From: Typha latifolia
Taxonomy: Eukaryota > Streptophyta > Magnoliopsida > Poales > Typhaceae
Assembly: GCA_019914945.1 (NCBI GenBank)
Contig: CM034101.1
Span: 14,457,188-14,521,187, forward strand
Direction: 5' to 3'
DNA length: 64,000 nt
The notes below the pieces were generated by a model. It was given only the letters and a program-made list of their open reading frames with translations, was not told where the DNA came from and made no database searches. Made by a program: the position numbers and the translations under genes. How positions within the stretch are numbered: position 1 is the stretch's first letter; every line of letters begins with the position of its first letter. Below are positions 10,830-24,299 of this stretch, in pieces.

Positions 10830-13800
10830 TTAAGGTACCACTGTTGCTCTACTTTTCCTTTGAATAAAAGTTGAAAGACTTCTGCTAGCATCAGCAGTTC
10901 TACCAAGAAATAAATGCTGAGACTTTAACTGTTCAGGGAAGAAATAAATGATAGCTAATAAGTTAAAAGTTAGTTTAATGCTGCATAGCAGTACTTGCCT
11001 GTAAAGAAATTCTCCACTTGGTGCAGGCTTCTTACTGATCCAATCTGGAGCCAACTTTTCTAACATCACCAACTGCTCTTCTACTTCTCCTATCATGTAG
11101 AAAGGACAAGAATAATGGAATGCCTTATACAAATCAAATCTAAATAGAAAGTTGTGTGTGTTCCAGTAAACCGTACCTGTCTCTTCAATATCCAAGTTGT
11201 TTGAGAGCACCTTATGCACAAGCTCCTGCCTTGTGATCAAGGAACAGTCTATAGATTGTGAAATGAGGCAGATAGTGTCAAAAATGCTAGGCAAAGATGC
11301 TAGCTTTTCCTGGCACTTCCCTGGACTCACTCGGTTCATCTTGGCATCTCCTAGAATGCCAACTGCGGTGTTACGTTCCTGTAAAAGTAACGTCAGAAAT
11401 AAAGTAGTAGATCTAATTCTTACTGGCTTACGACGGCTGGGATGTATTCAAAAGGAAAGACCACCTTAATGGCCAAAGGGGACATAGTAACCTCGGACAA
11501 AAATCACCAGAGGTCTTCCATTAGATGTTAATCATGATCAAGAGGATATGACAGTAGATATTTTCCATATACAAAACTTACCACTATTTTGACATTAGAT
11601 TCCCTTAAAGAGTTAAGGTAAACAAAAGAATTAACAAAATTTCTAGAGGGCAGTTTGGTTAAAAAATATATTTGATCCAGATAAGAAATTAACAAGAAAT
11701 ATAGTGGGTTTACAGAAAAAAAATTTGGAAAAGAATAAAGGTCGATGGACATTTCACTTTGTACCGATTTTAATGGGGCAAATAAAGGGAAGTGTATAGA
11801 ACTCCAAATTTTCAATAGAAACATAATCCAATAAAGTGAAATGGGCTTACCTAGTGACTCACCAAAGAATGGAATGGAATTCACACTTGGTTGAATACTT
11901 ATCAAGAACATTTCGGGTAGTATGATTTTACTGTACTGGGACATATAGACTAGTTACAGAACTCTTTTGTTAAGAGTTGGAATTCTCCAAAAGTAACCAG
12001 GGTTATAGCCATGCTAAAATTACTAGCGATAAGTTAAAGATCATAAGTAATCTTTTTGACTAGTAAATCCCTAACTAGTTTGTAATTAACAAAAAGAAAG
12101 TTGCTAGTAAAATTTATTTACAAATGTTTAAACAAATGGAACTCATTGAAGAATGATCTTCAAACTAGTAAATCTCTAACAAGTTCATACTAAAATAAAG
12201 TATTTGGTCAAATATGCATACAAATATCTCATTGTTAACAAACTTTAGGGCATTTCCTTGTATCTCATCTTTTATGAAACTCACCAAGCCAACAAATGGA
12301 GCAATTGTCCTAACACAACATCCTATCCATGTGCATGGAGCAGTGCTTCTAAATAAAATTAGGACACTAGGTCTGACTGGACAAAGCATATGCAGAACAA
12401 GAAAAATAGATATGAGCATATTCAGGCATATATTATAATTTATAAGATCAGAAATGCAGTCTTTCTCTCACTAGAATTATACAAATATGCAACATTAAAT
12501 GAGGAATAAAAAGGTTACTATGTGTGGTTCTGGGATACATAGGAAGAAAATGCTTTTCGTAGCCAAAGTATCACCTGCATCAGACTTGAAACCGTGAACC
12601 TACATTACCAGGTTTATGTTGAAGTTTAGAATATAGCTAATATTATTTTTCTTCAATCAAGCGCATTTAACAATTTGCATAAGACATAGGTATGTGATCA
12701 CATGTGCTGGAAAGCATAAATTGGATGGCACAGGCCATTGTATGAGTGGGTAGTGTGGTCATTTGAATTTGATCTACTGTACCAAAATATAAGGAAATTA
12801 GGGTCTAAACATACCACAGATAGTTGATTAACAAGAGATCTTCTAGATTCTTCTCCCAAAAGACTTCTTTTAGTGGGCACATCTTGATAGTGAGAATACT
12901 GGAGTGTTCTATCCTGTCCAGTCGCATATACAAGTGGATCGGTCATACTTTCTTCAGTTTTTGAGGGCGAGTAGATCAAAGACCTTCGAGCCGAACTTGT
13001 CAATCTGGCTTCAGAAAATGGTTCTTCACTTTCAGCAACCAATTTTTCCTGTGAAGTAGGGACTATTCTCTTAGGTGTCTGTTGTGCTGGAGTTTCTGTT
13101 ATCACCTTCTCTGAGTTCGACTCAAGCTTTGCAGGCGTGCTCTCTGTATAATGGCACAATATATGGCGATCTGGTGAAGAAACAAGTCCAGCAGGAGACT
13201 TGACAGTTATGAAAGAACTAGTACTGCTTTGCTTTTGAGGATTTCTTCTATTTTCCGTGTGTTCCCCATTGTTGCATTGGGATTCTGACAGCACTTGCAA
13301 AGCAAGTAGTTGAGTTTGTTGTGTTTCCGGAATAACTTTCCGTGAAATTAGTTGTTGGAAAGATGAGGGAAGATGGGAGGCATTTGATGATTCTAGGTTA
13401 ATAAAACTTTGTGGTTGTTCAGTGGATGATCTTGTGGGCACTGTCTTGAGAAGTAAAGCAGGGTTTCCTGAATTAAAAGGTTCTGGTAGCATGGCCTCTG
13501 GGATTACAGTACCCTGTTCTCCGACGATGATAAGAGAATACACAGATACGAAAGACATAGAATGTGTGTTTGTGAGAGAGAGAGAGAGCGCTTATGTTAA
13601 CAAATAGTTTAAAGAACTGATGCAACAAGCATATTAAAGACATTACATAAAGAGGAGCAAACAGCCTGACATGAGGTGCATATTGAACTCAAAAAGAGAA
13701 ATAAATAGCCTTCCTATTTCCAGCATTACAGTTCCTAGAGAAATACAACATCAGACTAAATTAGGATTCCAAGAGATTGAAAGTATGGCAGATTTTTCTA

Positions 13801-15881
13801 ATAAAAGCCACAGACTATATGCTACTGCATTCAATGGTTTTTATCTCTTTTTTTCTATGATTGTAACCAGATTAATATGTTGTTACTTGTCCGAAATATA
13901 AAATTTTAGGAGCAGCATTTAGAATCAAAAGCCAACATCCTAATGGCTTGTAGGATCACAGTATTTATGAAATATTCTTCCTCAGCATTACATTTATTAG
14001 ATATGGAAAAGTTCAACCAGATACAGCAACTTAATGCCAAAGAAAATATTTCAAAATCTTTCAAAGATAATCTTCTAAATATATTGAGAAACCATTTCAT
14101 TCCTAAAATTTACTTCCACACCTAGCAGAAGGGTAATAATGAAGACAATACCAAGCATACTTTATGGACTAATTATGATTAGATGCTCCTGTACTTGTTC
14201 CATTACCAATACATTATGATATAATTACTGTGGCCATACAAATAAGCAAGCATGCCTTTAACACTTACTGCTTCATTGACCACCACGAGGATTGCAGTGC
14301 TTATTAGTTCAATTCTCATGCACAAGTAATTGCAACCTAAGGAGCCTTTAAGACAAGGAAAAAGTCTATCAACTGTCCTATGTAATTCATCCCAATACAA
14401 CAAAGTAGCAGTTAAATATGACAGACTGGAGAATGGCATCCCAATATGCAAGGCTCCCGCCAAAGTAGTCTCAGGAGGGAAGAAGTAAAGAAACAGAAGC
14501 ACATGAGACTTCCAAATCAAAATTCCTGTTTAACATGGAACTCCAGAAGAACTGCAATTAATAGTGTCTTGACTCTAGTACTTCCAATAGCCCGTCAATG
14601 CTAGGGCAAGCTCTATGAATGTACTGCAGGATCATGTTGAAATTTGAAAAAGCTGTAATGATGAAGGTAGCTGCCATGAAAATGTCATAACCATGTAATT
14701 TCTTAATCAGTTGCACTCAAGGTCCAGTATCAATTTGTTACCCATTAGATGTAATCAGGCAGCAAGATAGCTACAATAGCATTTAAGATCAACTTTTCCA
14801 TTTTAAAGAAGGTGAGTGTAAAAACAGAACCCACGGCTAGTATATTTATCTAGATATAATGTTCATGTTTCAAAAAAGAAGAAGAAGCATATTTCTGAAT
14901 TACTAAGCTAAAGAATGCATCAGCACAGAGTACCTTTCTCAATTCTTGTATCACCAAGAAAAAAAAAATTGGTCATGAACAAAGTGTCTCAGTATTGTAC
15001 CTCTGGATTGTCAGTGATGAAACTTGAGAGCTTTTCTTCAAAAGTTCGACATAGAGCCATTGACGTAGATTCATTAGGGTTTGTGTATTCTACTACATCC
15101 ATTAGTAGAGTAATCTTCATTTCTGGAATCATGCATAAAGTTTTCAAATCATGCACACGTATCTTGTCTATCTGGATAGCTTCAGGAAATAAATATTTCA
15201 TCTGTGCCAGATGGTGGCATAAGAATTTTCTGTAAAAGAAACAACATTTAGTGAACTAAAACCAAAGTTTTTGCTAATAAATGTATGAATTTTAATTACC
15301 TTTTGGTTAGTATTTCGACCTGAGTGCAGATGTTCTGAAAAGTTGGCAACTTTTTTCGCAAGCGAAGCAACCTTAATGAACTCTCCATTCGGTTAAAGAG
15401 GTTCTTTAAAGTTCTGTATCTGCCATTAGAGAGATAAAAGCAAGTTATTTAGTGGCAAGAGCATGAAGAATAAAACAAAAGATCAACTGACTAACTCTTC
15501 TGGAAGTTCAACTGATTCATTTCTTGGAGATCTGTTGAGCATATGTCTGCTTCCAACATCAGATACTGCAGATGAATAATCATCAGCATTGAGCACAAGA
15601 GTGCTTGCTTCGCCAACAACAGCTGATTGACTAGGAACAGCTTCATCTTGAAAACTCTCCACAGGTTGTTTCCTAGCAAGAGAAGTAGCCAGATTCGCCT
15701 TTCTTCTAGATTCTGGTTTCTCAGGTGTTGGAGATTCAATGTTGCTTCCAGGATCCTCTAGATCAATTTCCATCTTCTGAATAGTAGATGGAATTGACTC
15801 ATTCTTATCTGAAATTCCAGGAAGTAGTTTTTCGTACTTTGACTGCTTAGGAGTCTGCTCTTCGCATTTTTCATGCTCCAT
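10830..15881 (-). CDS. CDT1: CDT1 DNA replication licensing factor
   Basis: Seven exons on the minus strand join to 598 residues: 15881-15496, 15419-15300, 15229-15001, 13513-12815, 11378-11177, 11089-10999 and 10899-10830. CDT1 loads MCM2-7 on origins with ORC/CDC6. The order matches plant CDT1a: a Ser/Pro-rich N-terminus with SPTPEKPES, then the geminin/CDT1 fold starting LPEEYRTLKNLFNRMESSLR. After that come QVEILTKRKFLCHHLAQMKY and PEMKITLLMDVVEY, then the linker hinge AMLPEPFNSGNP. A long disordered Ser/Thr region precedes the C-terminal winged helix (LPSIFDTICLISQS, LVHKVLSNNLDIEE, EVEEQLVMLEKLAPDWIS). The last intron uses a GC donor (AG|GCAAGT). Using the nearby GT instead would stop the protein three codons later. 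The usual region just before the C-terminal helix is short, so a tiny exon in the 1.4-kb intron 4 may be missed. A 5'-leader intron ending near 15887 is likely. Confidence 0.92.
10900..10998 (-). other. GC-AG intron (last CDT1 intron)
   Basis: On the minus strand the donor reads ACAG|GCAAGT and the acceptor ttggtag|AAC. Phase 2 is kept on both sides (AG + A). GCAAGT after AG is the textbook consensus for the minor GC-AG class, spliced by the major spliceosome. Confidence 0.65.
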
Positions 15882-16199
15882 CGACTACTAAAGAAAGAGA
15901 TGTAAACATAAAAGTTACTTAAGCTAGTGTTCAGCATGGAGAGTCTGAAACATTGAAATGCAGGTCATGAGACGATTATCTTGATCAATGCTGAACGAGC
16001 TAAGCAGCTAACAACTGCAAACTATACATGCAGGTCTCAAAGTTTCAGGAAGCCAATAAAATAAAGCCTAGAAGCATGGAATTAGGTGGAAAATTTCTCA
16101 AAGTCCACAAAATTTATACGAGTCCTAATGGAACTACAAGCTTCAAATCGACATTGTTTGAATTCAAGCATGCAAAATAGTCATTATTGCTAGACGACG

Positions 16200-16400
16200 A
16201 AAGCAAACCTGGATTCAAGCAGCAAACTAGGGTTAGGGTTGGAGATCTGACGTCGAAATCAATTCAGGCCAAGGAATTGCAGAGCACACAAGGATTAGTA
16301 GTAGGAAAGATCAAGACAACAACACAGCGCCACTACGATCGGAGCAATAGATCGAAAAAACTTAGCTGCTTTGAGGAGAAGATTTAGTGAAAAAGATTTA
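16200..16400 (-). promoter_or_regulatory. Probable CDT1 5' leader exon
   Basis: On the minus strand a pyrimidine-rich stretch from about 16385 runs to a plausible donor, ccag|gtttgc, near 16208. The only acceptor just upstream of the CDT1 ATG is ctttctttag near 15887. Together they suggest a non-coding first exon and a 5'-UTR intron of about 320 bp. No E2F consensus was found. Confidence 0.4.
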
Positions 16401-16559
16401 GTGCGGGGTGGGAAGAAATAGGGGTTCAATTCAAAATAAGGAATCGCGAAAAGACGAAAATGCCACTCATTCGGATCTATTCGGGTGTAAGAAAACGGGT
16501 CAGGAAATAGAAGTCCGATCCGTCTCCCCACCCATTAGCCGTACAGAAATGCTCTTTAT

Positions 16560-18480
16560 TTGTTAGGTTTTTTTAAAATATAATTATTAATTTAAAAGAC
16601 AACAACCCAGCGACTGAAATATATTAAGCAGAATTGACACTAATATAAACGAATGACTAACAGTGGCAATTTGGCCTGGAGTGCAGGGGATCAACTAAAT
16701 TAGAGTGAAAATTAAGAGATGAGCAAATGATACAGGTGTTTTGAAAATTCTTAATGAAATAAAATCTCTTGGCAACCTTATTCTTCTCATTATAGCCACA
16801 AGTTTGCAGTCAGGAAAAAAATCATAGACGGCGACTCTCTAAGTCTCCATCTCATGACATTCAAAATCCCAAGTGTACTAGAAGACTTCAGGCAGATCTC
16901 CAGAGGATCAATGAGACCATGACTGGGTTCACTTTCGTTGCCATCCTAAAAACATCTTAACTAAGCGTGTGGAGATTATGATCCAATCACCGGCATCGTT
17001 GTTATGCGAAAACTAAGGATCGTTCATGTCATCTTCATGATTGACACGTGGTTTTGGCGTGCTAATTCCCAGAATCTCGGGATTAATTAGTTAAACCTTG
17101 TAGCTTTCTTAGGTGTGACCTATGTTGGAACCTAGGAAAGTTCGTTTGTCATTTATAATGATTGTGAGGTAGAGAGGTTAGTTGTCATCTATTAGTACTT
17201 AACTAACAATAATTATGAAAAGAAACACAAAAATCGAGTGCTCCGTTCTCAGCATTATTTTCCTTCCCAACTCCAACTCCAACTCCAACTCCAACTCCAA
17301 CAATTTATTGCGTTGTTTCTCGTAGGTACCACGTTTCGCAAATTTGACGGCTTGATGTCACTCTCGGCGCCTTTTCGACATCAACACCAACGGTGTATCT
17401 CGTGATCCGTGGTGCCGATGAACCAGCCCGCGCCACGTAAGCACGAGGTCACCTCGGACAAAAGTCTGCTTTTTTTCTCGGAACAGCCGTGTGATAGGCT
17501 CAAAGACACGTGGAAGGTGGTGGTTAACCGGGCGGCGGTCGGTGGCCGGCGGCCTATCTCGTCACATGTGAAGGTTTCCACGTGGAGGACCACGTACGTG
17601 CTTATAATATATATATACACACACTTAGGAATATATATAATACGCAGAAATAGATAAATTATGCGTATATAATATTTGATATTTCGATTAAAAAAAATTC
17701 AATAATCTCAACGTTTACGGTCATAGAGATTGAAACTCATAATCTCAGCTCTGGACAAATAAATGATGTCATGGAGTAGGAGAGTAGTTACATACCCTTA
17801 TGACCTCGTTGGGTACCAAATTGTACATCCTAACATCCCATATGGCTATTAAAATCACACGCCACCTCAGAACAGTAGACAGTAGATACTTTGATGTAGG
17901 TAATCAAAGACTACCAAGTGGGCAAGTGGATCGAATTCCTACATCCATGTCTTTCAGATGATTTGATCATCAACAAATCTACTACTAGTACCGCTGCCGC
18001 AGTAAGAGGACGAGAATGTACTAACTAATTCTTGTAAAGTTAGCTAGATATTTTTTTTAACGATCAAGAAAGTAGATAGCTTAAAAAAATATTGCATAGC
18101 TTAATATGGCTCAATAGTACGGTGGCTTAAAAAAATATTTTCAGTGAGATAGGTTAGTGAGCGAAGTCTCGATAGTATTAAATTCGAACGAATAGCTCGA
18201 CAGTTTGAAGCTTAGACAATACGACTTAGTATATTAGCTAGAGTTTGATAAAACCTAAATATCTCTATAATTAGAGAGAGCTGGCTCTTTGTCCGGTCTA
18301 TATTTAGCATTTGGGCCGTTGGTATTTTGAATGATTAAAAGTAAATATAATATTTTTTTTAAAAAAAAAATAAGAAAGGCTAGAGAATTGAATGTAAAAA
18401 AGAGCACAACTTCTAAGACATATCCTATTGCTCACCTCCACTCACAACTGAATCCCCACCTTTAAATACCGAGACAGGCG
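16560..18480. promoter_or_regulatory. Intergenic region between divergent CDT1 and BROX genes, with G-box cluster
   Basis: No convincing ORF. CACGTG hexamers lie at 17045, 17507 and 17579, two of them as gacacgtgg, with a palindromic cacgtacgtg just after the last. The 17.4-17.6 kb part is GC-richer than its surroundings. G-boxes of this ABRE-like form bind bZIP/bHLH factors. Whether they serve CDT1, BROX or neither cannot be read from sequence. Confidence 0.45.
17267..17301. repeat. CCAACT hexamer tandem repeat
   Basis: Five perfect copies of CCAACT at 17267-17296 plus a partial sixth copy. Confidence 0.95.
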
Positions 18481-19159
18481 CCACCCATCCCTCTTTATTT
18501 CTCGAGCTCCCTCCAAGAACTGCCCCGTCTCTCGGGATCTTGTCGCTAAATTAATCCTTGCCCTTCTCCCAGTATCTTTCGATTCCCAAAGAAGCTAATC
18601 GACGAATCGAGACCAAACTTCCGGGTAATTTTCGAGAATTCTTTTTGTTGGATTTTTGCTTCTTTCATCGCTTTATTTGTTGACACCGCCCATTTTGATC
18701 TTTGGCTCTGATGTCGATAAAGTTTGGAAGCCCTTTACTCGAACTAAAGTTCCCGCTTTTTCTATTACAACTTGCTGTGTTCTTTTCCTTAGTCTTTTCA
18801 TCAGAGTACCCCATTGGCTTTATAAATTTATTTTTGGGCCTGGTTGTTGAATTTATCTTCTGGCAGGAGAGATTCCATTAGGAAGAGATAAGGAATAAAG
18901 GCGACGAATTGAAGGTGGGAAGATTCTCACCTGTTCCGAAAGTTACTTTTCTCTAAAAAGCTCATGAATTTAGGCTATTTTCTTGAATCTCTGGTACTCG
19001 TTCATGTGATAGAACCCCGTGAGCCACCTACTCCTATGTTAGTTAGCATTTAATGACCCACGCACTTCACATACTTGGTTGGCAAATGGGTTTATCTTTT
19101 TTCTTGTTCTGGAATGCTAATTTTGCTGAATTTGTGCATGCAGCAATTAGTTTTGGACC
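18480..19159 (+). promoter_or_regulatory. 5' leader and leader intron of the BROX-like gene
   Basis: A TTTAAATA box-like element near 18461 is followed by a pyrimidine-rich leader. A donor, ccgg|gtaatt, lies near 18622, and acceptors follow at 18867 (ggcag) and just before 19144 (tgcatgcag). The start codon follows at 19160. This suggests one or two non-coding leader exons. The ORFs at 18656-18850 and 19053-19289 are then leader or intron sequence. Confidence 0.45.
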
Positions 19160-22100
19160 ATGGGATGTCTGGTGTCTACCCCGAAGGATGCAGGCGGAGG
19201 CCGGAGAATGCCCGAGAGTATTGGGGAGGTGGCTGTGTTTGTGCCAGGATTTCGCATCCCACAAGGCGTCGATTTTTCTCAATCGCTAGGCGACAACTTG
19301 CCAAAGAGCCTAGTTGAACGCATTTCAGCTTTGAGAACTCGAATAGTAGTCATGGCTGCCCAAGAGACGCCAATAGCAATAAGGCCAAAGCGAAGAACAG
19401 CTACACGTCATGGTACGTAGGGGTGGAGTCTCTGCTGTTGCTTTACTATTGTTTGCAAGAGATGAGAGCATAGGTGGGTTTGTGTTTGCAGGAGGATCTT
19501 CTTCTGGCGATCTTCTAAATGCTCTTGAAGATTACCTGCCAGTTCTTCTTGGATTGGTGAAGGATGGTAATTTATAGGATTTTCGAAAAAAAAGAAACAT
19601 TACCTGCTATTTTCATTATTACATAGCATAATCGTGATAGTTTGTTCATAATTTTCAGGTAGTCCATTGAGAGACAAAGTGCAGTTTGTGTGGGTTAACC
19701 AGGAGGATGATGCAGAGGTCCGCTCTGTTTCTTTAGTTTTAAAATGTACATCGAGACTACTTCCTTAGCCAAGAATGAACAACCCTAACAGCTAATTAAG
19801 ATAACTAGATATGTGCAGGAAACAGCCATGACAAATGCTTGGTATGAGGTACTATCAGTTCTACACTTGATGGGCATCCTATGTTTATCGCAGGCCAATT
19901 CCTTGCTTCTTCCTAAAACATCTGGCGATGGACATCAGCCAAGGGTGTCGGAAGGTTGGAATAAACTGTAAATTCCATTTCGTAGTTTCAGAGCTATCAT
20001 CTTCCTCAATTTGCATAAATTCTGGAGCATCATCTCTTTCAAGAGAATCATCTACTGTATATGCAATGTTAAATTGTGCTGGAGCACAAAACCAAATGCT
20101 TGGTTCACCTACTATGACTTTGGGTTTGAAATTCACAATTTTTCCCCGGATTAAATAACATCTGCCACTTTGTTTTAAATAATGTATAACTGGCTACGTT
20201 GATTTTAGCATAGTTTGGTAATAAATGATTAGACCCATATACATGAAAGGCAAAATAGTGCAAAATCAATGTTAGGAACGGTAAGCAATTTGAGGGAGGG
20301 TAACTGCTATTAAAGAACTGCTATATTCCTAGCTGAGCCAAGTGGTTTACTTCATTTTAATGAGCTATAGTTCAGGGTCTTATCCTCCGTCCATTGTAAC
20401 TTCATATTGTACAAATATTGCACTTCAATTTTTTTAAGTAATACGAGATTCTGACATTTATGCACAGCTTACAGTTTTACTCATTAAGCTTCAGTGTCAT
20501 CCCCTTTGTGCATGCATAAAAATCATCCTTGTTTCTTAGAGATGTTCTTTGCCCTCTTAATTTTCATTTTTGAGGAAAGTATCAATTGGAATTTATTTTT
20601 CATAATTTGTTCTTTAACAATAGTTACTTGATAGTAGCTTAGTACATTTGCATGGTGGCACGCAGATAGCAAACGGGCCTCTGTTGATGTTTTCTTGAAG
20701 GCAGCAGGGTATCTGGATTGTGCTACACGGCAAGTACTTCCTCAGATACCTCCAGAACTCAGGTATGCAACGTCAGTTCCTTTTCATAATAGAGATGACT
20801 CTTCCAGTTGTTTTGTTAAACATCTTATGGAACATTGTCAGTGGAGATATCGTTCGAGTGGATGTTGAAGATTTTAAGCTTTCTGTCAATTCCATTAGTG
20901 AATCTTATTTACCCCTCTTTGCCTCTTATTTAAATTGCAGAAGAGATCTTCCTATAGACCTAGCAGAAGGAATTCTTAAAGCTCTTAGCCTGCAGGCTTT
21001 GGGTCAGGTAATTGCGGTTCTCCAACATTATCTGGTACATATTATCTGAATTTCTGACTACTTTTCTTGCTATCAGCAAGTGACCATTTTTATACTCCTA
21101 ACTGGAAGCGCCTTAATAATTTTTTGTATTTGCTGTTTTGATGCATTTTCTTATCTTAACTGTTTTTTCTTTTAACTAGAAGTGGTACCAAATGTATACT
21201 TGAGATGGAAGTTTTCGCAATAATATCTTATTTATAGATGACTTGCTGAGATAATTTTATGGTTTGACATCAAATTAACTTAACTGTCACCATTCCATAC
21301 AAATATATCAAGTTTCAGAGTGTACCTTAACAACAATGTATTTTATAAATTTGCTATTATTCAAATAATATTAAGCTTTCCAGTTTTTAATCACTCTGTT
21401 TGTCACTTTACCTTCTTTTCGATCTTTGTGATAGTGTGTTGATATTCAACTTGGGATGGCAATCGACAGTCCAAAGGCTACCTTAGCAGTGAAACGGCGG
21501 TTGGCATGTGAGATGGTCAAGTATTGGCATCAGGTATAACTTTTATCAACTTCAACATTTTCCCATCAGGCAACGTGAATCCTTCAATGCAAATCATTTC
21601 CCTCTTCACAATTCTCCTCTCTTGCTATTTGGTCTTTCATGTTTCCTGCAAGCACGTCCTGGAGCGATTACTGAACCAACTTTTTATACTAAATTTGTTT
21701 ACAGTCTCCAAGTTCTTTTGTCTCATCGTCGTACCTGTTCGCTATTTGTATTTTCTGTTCTTAAGGATCATATCTTCTTTGATATATTTGGCTGCAGCAC
21801 TACTAACTATATTGTTTCCAAGTAGTAGTTCTCACAATTAGATACTCTTTTCTCTCTCTCATTTAATTAGAATATTGGTGCAGCATAATAATAAGAAAAG
21901 TTGACTTTTACCTTAACAAATAGATAACTTTCTTTCATCTATCAACTTCATTGAAGCACCATCAAGAACGTCCAGCATTCATGAAATGTTCCACCCAATA
22001 TAGGTTACATAATAGTTCCACACTTCCACTGAGTGACTGGCTGGACACCTTTTTAATAATTCCAGCAATTAATGATACAGGACAAGAATTTCCTAAAAAT

Positions 22101-23999
22101 TATGTACCTAATTCAAGTTCTAAGTTAGACTGTGCAAGAAGTATTGATAACATTAGTTCTAAATTCTAATCATATCTCTCTTTTACTTAAAATATGTCTT
22201 GTATCTGTCGGCTTTTTAACTAGTTGTTAGTTCCACCATATTTTTTATTTTTTCCCTGCTAATAGATGTACTTACTAACTGTGAATAATGAAAATTATTT
22301 AGTATTGCCATTGTTGTTGTAGCTAAACCATTCAACCTATACAGGCTCAGGATAACATTGCACAGCTTCCTTTACCCGATGGCTGGGGGAAAAAGCATCA
22401 ATTTCTTGTTAAATGGAAATTTACAGAAGCAAAGGTCTGTAAATTGAATTCCTCTTCTTCCCTTGTTCTTTCATACATCAATGTTAAACTTTTTAATTGG
22501 TATTCATGTGAAGACTTTAATGTGTTAAGTTTTCCCTCTGCAATTTTGAATCCTACAAATTCCTACGTATTATTACAGGGCAATATCAATACACTTGTAC
22601 GTAGTTTAAATATCCAGTGCACTGGATGTTCTCTTATTATAAATTCAACTCCAATCCACAGAGTATCCCTCTCGAGAACGGGAGACCTTCTTACTATTTA
22701 GATTAGAATTTATGATGTGATGACCATTGGAATTCCTCTCTATATCAGCAGTAAAAAAAAAGTTTGATGCATTTTAAAAACATGCATTCTTATTTATCAG
22801 GCTGCTGCATACTATTTCCACGGATTGATTCTTGATGAGGGAAATACAGAGAAATCCCATGGAATGGCTGTAGCTGCTCTACAGGCATCAGACGAATTTA
22901 TCAGAGAAAGCAAAAGGGCTTGTGAGGCCTTCAATGCAACTCCACCAACATCAAGGTATTCTGGCAACACCACTTGATTGATCGGCCAGTCTCCATGATG
23001 TTCTCCATGGTTGCTAGTATTTCCTTTACTTTGGCTTATAGAGGAGGGCTTGCTTAAAATCTGGATATCCTAGCAATCTTCTACTTGGTAGTCAAATTAC
23101 TGTTGAAGATGTTGTATCTGGAAATGAAAAGCCACAAACATTATCTGAAATTAAATGTTTGCTAGAATTAGGTTTCACCAAGTCAGGTGTTTACTGTTAC
23201 CAAGTTTCTGTTGATGCATTTTAGTTTGTGAAAACCACTGAGGAACAAAGCTGCTGTTGGTGTTGACTTTTTGATCAATTCTTTCATAATGTTCACAAAT
23301 ATGCTTAAAAGGATTCCCTCATCAATGGATATCCTATCTTGCTAGATCCTAACTATTGAGCAAAATTACATTTTTTTTTTCTTCTTTCTTTCTACTTCAT
23401 AGAAGTACAGATTGAATCTGATGTCTGAATGAAATTGTTCTTTGAATACTATATCCTTGTATTAGTAATCCAATTTTGAGCAGGGAACTCAACAATGTGA
23501 GACTATTTTGCTTTGCAGGAGTCCTGCTCTCTGGGGATCTATGAAGTATCTCTCTGAGAAGATCCCAAAAGATGTTTCGAGTAAGGTTCGGATTAATCGG
23601 GATCTCTACAGTCAAGAAAGGTACAACTTAACTCATAACCTAATAACATTTTTCACGTAGTAGGGAGGATTTCTAGAATCTAGGTTGCCCTCACCAATGT
23701 TTCTTTGGAGAGGCAAAGTGGAAATGGAATCATGGGTGTCTCTCCTAAGTATTCACCTAGGCCTTTTGCAGTCTTTTAATACATTGCTCTTCTCTACATG
23801 TCTGCTGCAATACTTATATCCCATATATATTGAAAAATAAGTACGCGAATCACAAATGTGCTACTGAATTTTTTTTTCTTTTGCTTTCTTAATATGCAGG
23901 ATTATTGAGACAGCACCTGCATTGCCAGATTTTGCTCTGGCTCTAAAACCTGATGACTACCAACTTCCTTCACTGGACCCTTCATGGAGCAATCACTGA
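19160..23999 (+). CDS. BRO1-domain protein, BROX-like (endosomal)
   Basis: Eleven coding exons join to 410 residues: 19160-19412, 19492-19566, 19659-19717, 19819-19954, 20666-20762, 20941-21007, 21435-21533, 22345-22434, 22801-22955, 23519-23620 and 23900-23999. All introns are GT-AG and phases agree. The protein is a short BRO1-domain protein without the coiled-coil and Pro-rich tail of ALIX; BRO1 domains bind ESCRT-III on endosomes. Landmarks are VPGFRIPQGVDFSQSLGD, SVDVFLKAAGYLDCA, DLAEGILKALSLQALGQ, LAVKRRLACEMVKYW and AAAYYFHGLILDEGN. The N-terminus MGCLVST is a good N-myristoylation site (Gly2, small residue at 6) with an adjacent Cys3 for palmitoylation, so membrane anchoring is likely; this is inference. 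The C-terminus SWSNH carries no CaaX box. The gene looks intact. Confidence 0.92.
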
Positions 24000-24135
24000 A
24001 AGATATCAAAGAGGAAGTAGAAGCTCTTCAGCTGCCCATTTAGAGTGAGTCAGATCTTGCTGTACCAGTTTACCATTCATTATTTACTACTGATGAACTC
24101 AAGAATAGTAAGCATTGTAACAATTTATTCATTGT

Positions 24136-24146
24136 AATAAAATAAA
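24136..24146 (+). terminator. Poly(A) signal region of the BROX-like gene
   Basis: Two overlapping AATAAA hexamers lie about 140 bp after the stop codon, in a T-rich context. They are a plausible near-upstream polyadenylation element. Confidence 0.5.
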
Positions 24147-24299
24147 CTTTTTCACTCTTTTTCCAGATACAAGTATTTACATACTCCTTTATTGTTCTAT
24201 TTGGTTTTCTTGTACAAAAACACTACTACTCCAATAGGATGTACAAATCAAGTCACTGCTTCTGGAGGCTTAATTTCCCCTTTGATTAGTGGATAAGAC

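Noticed and set aside
17381..17657. ORFs on both strands around the G-box cluster
   Set aside because: Short, without domain, splice support or usual codon use; more likely promoter sequence.
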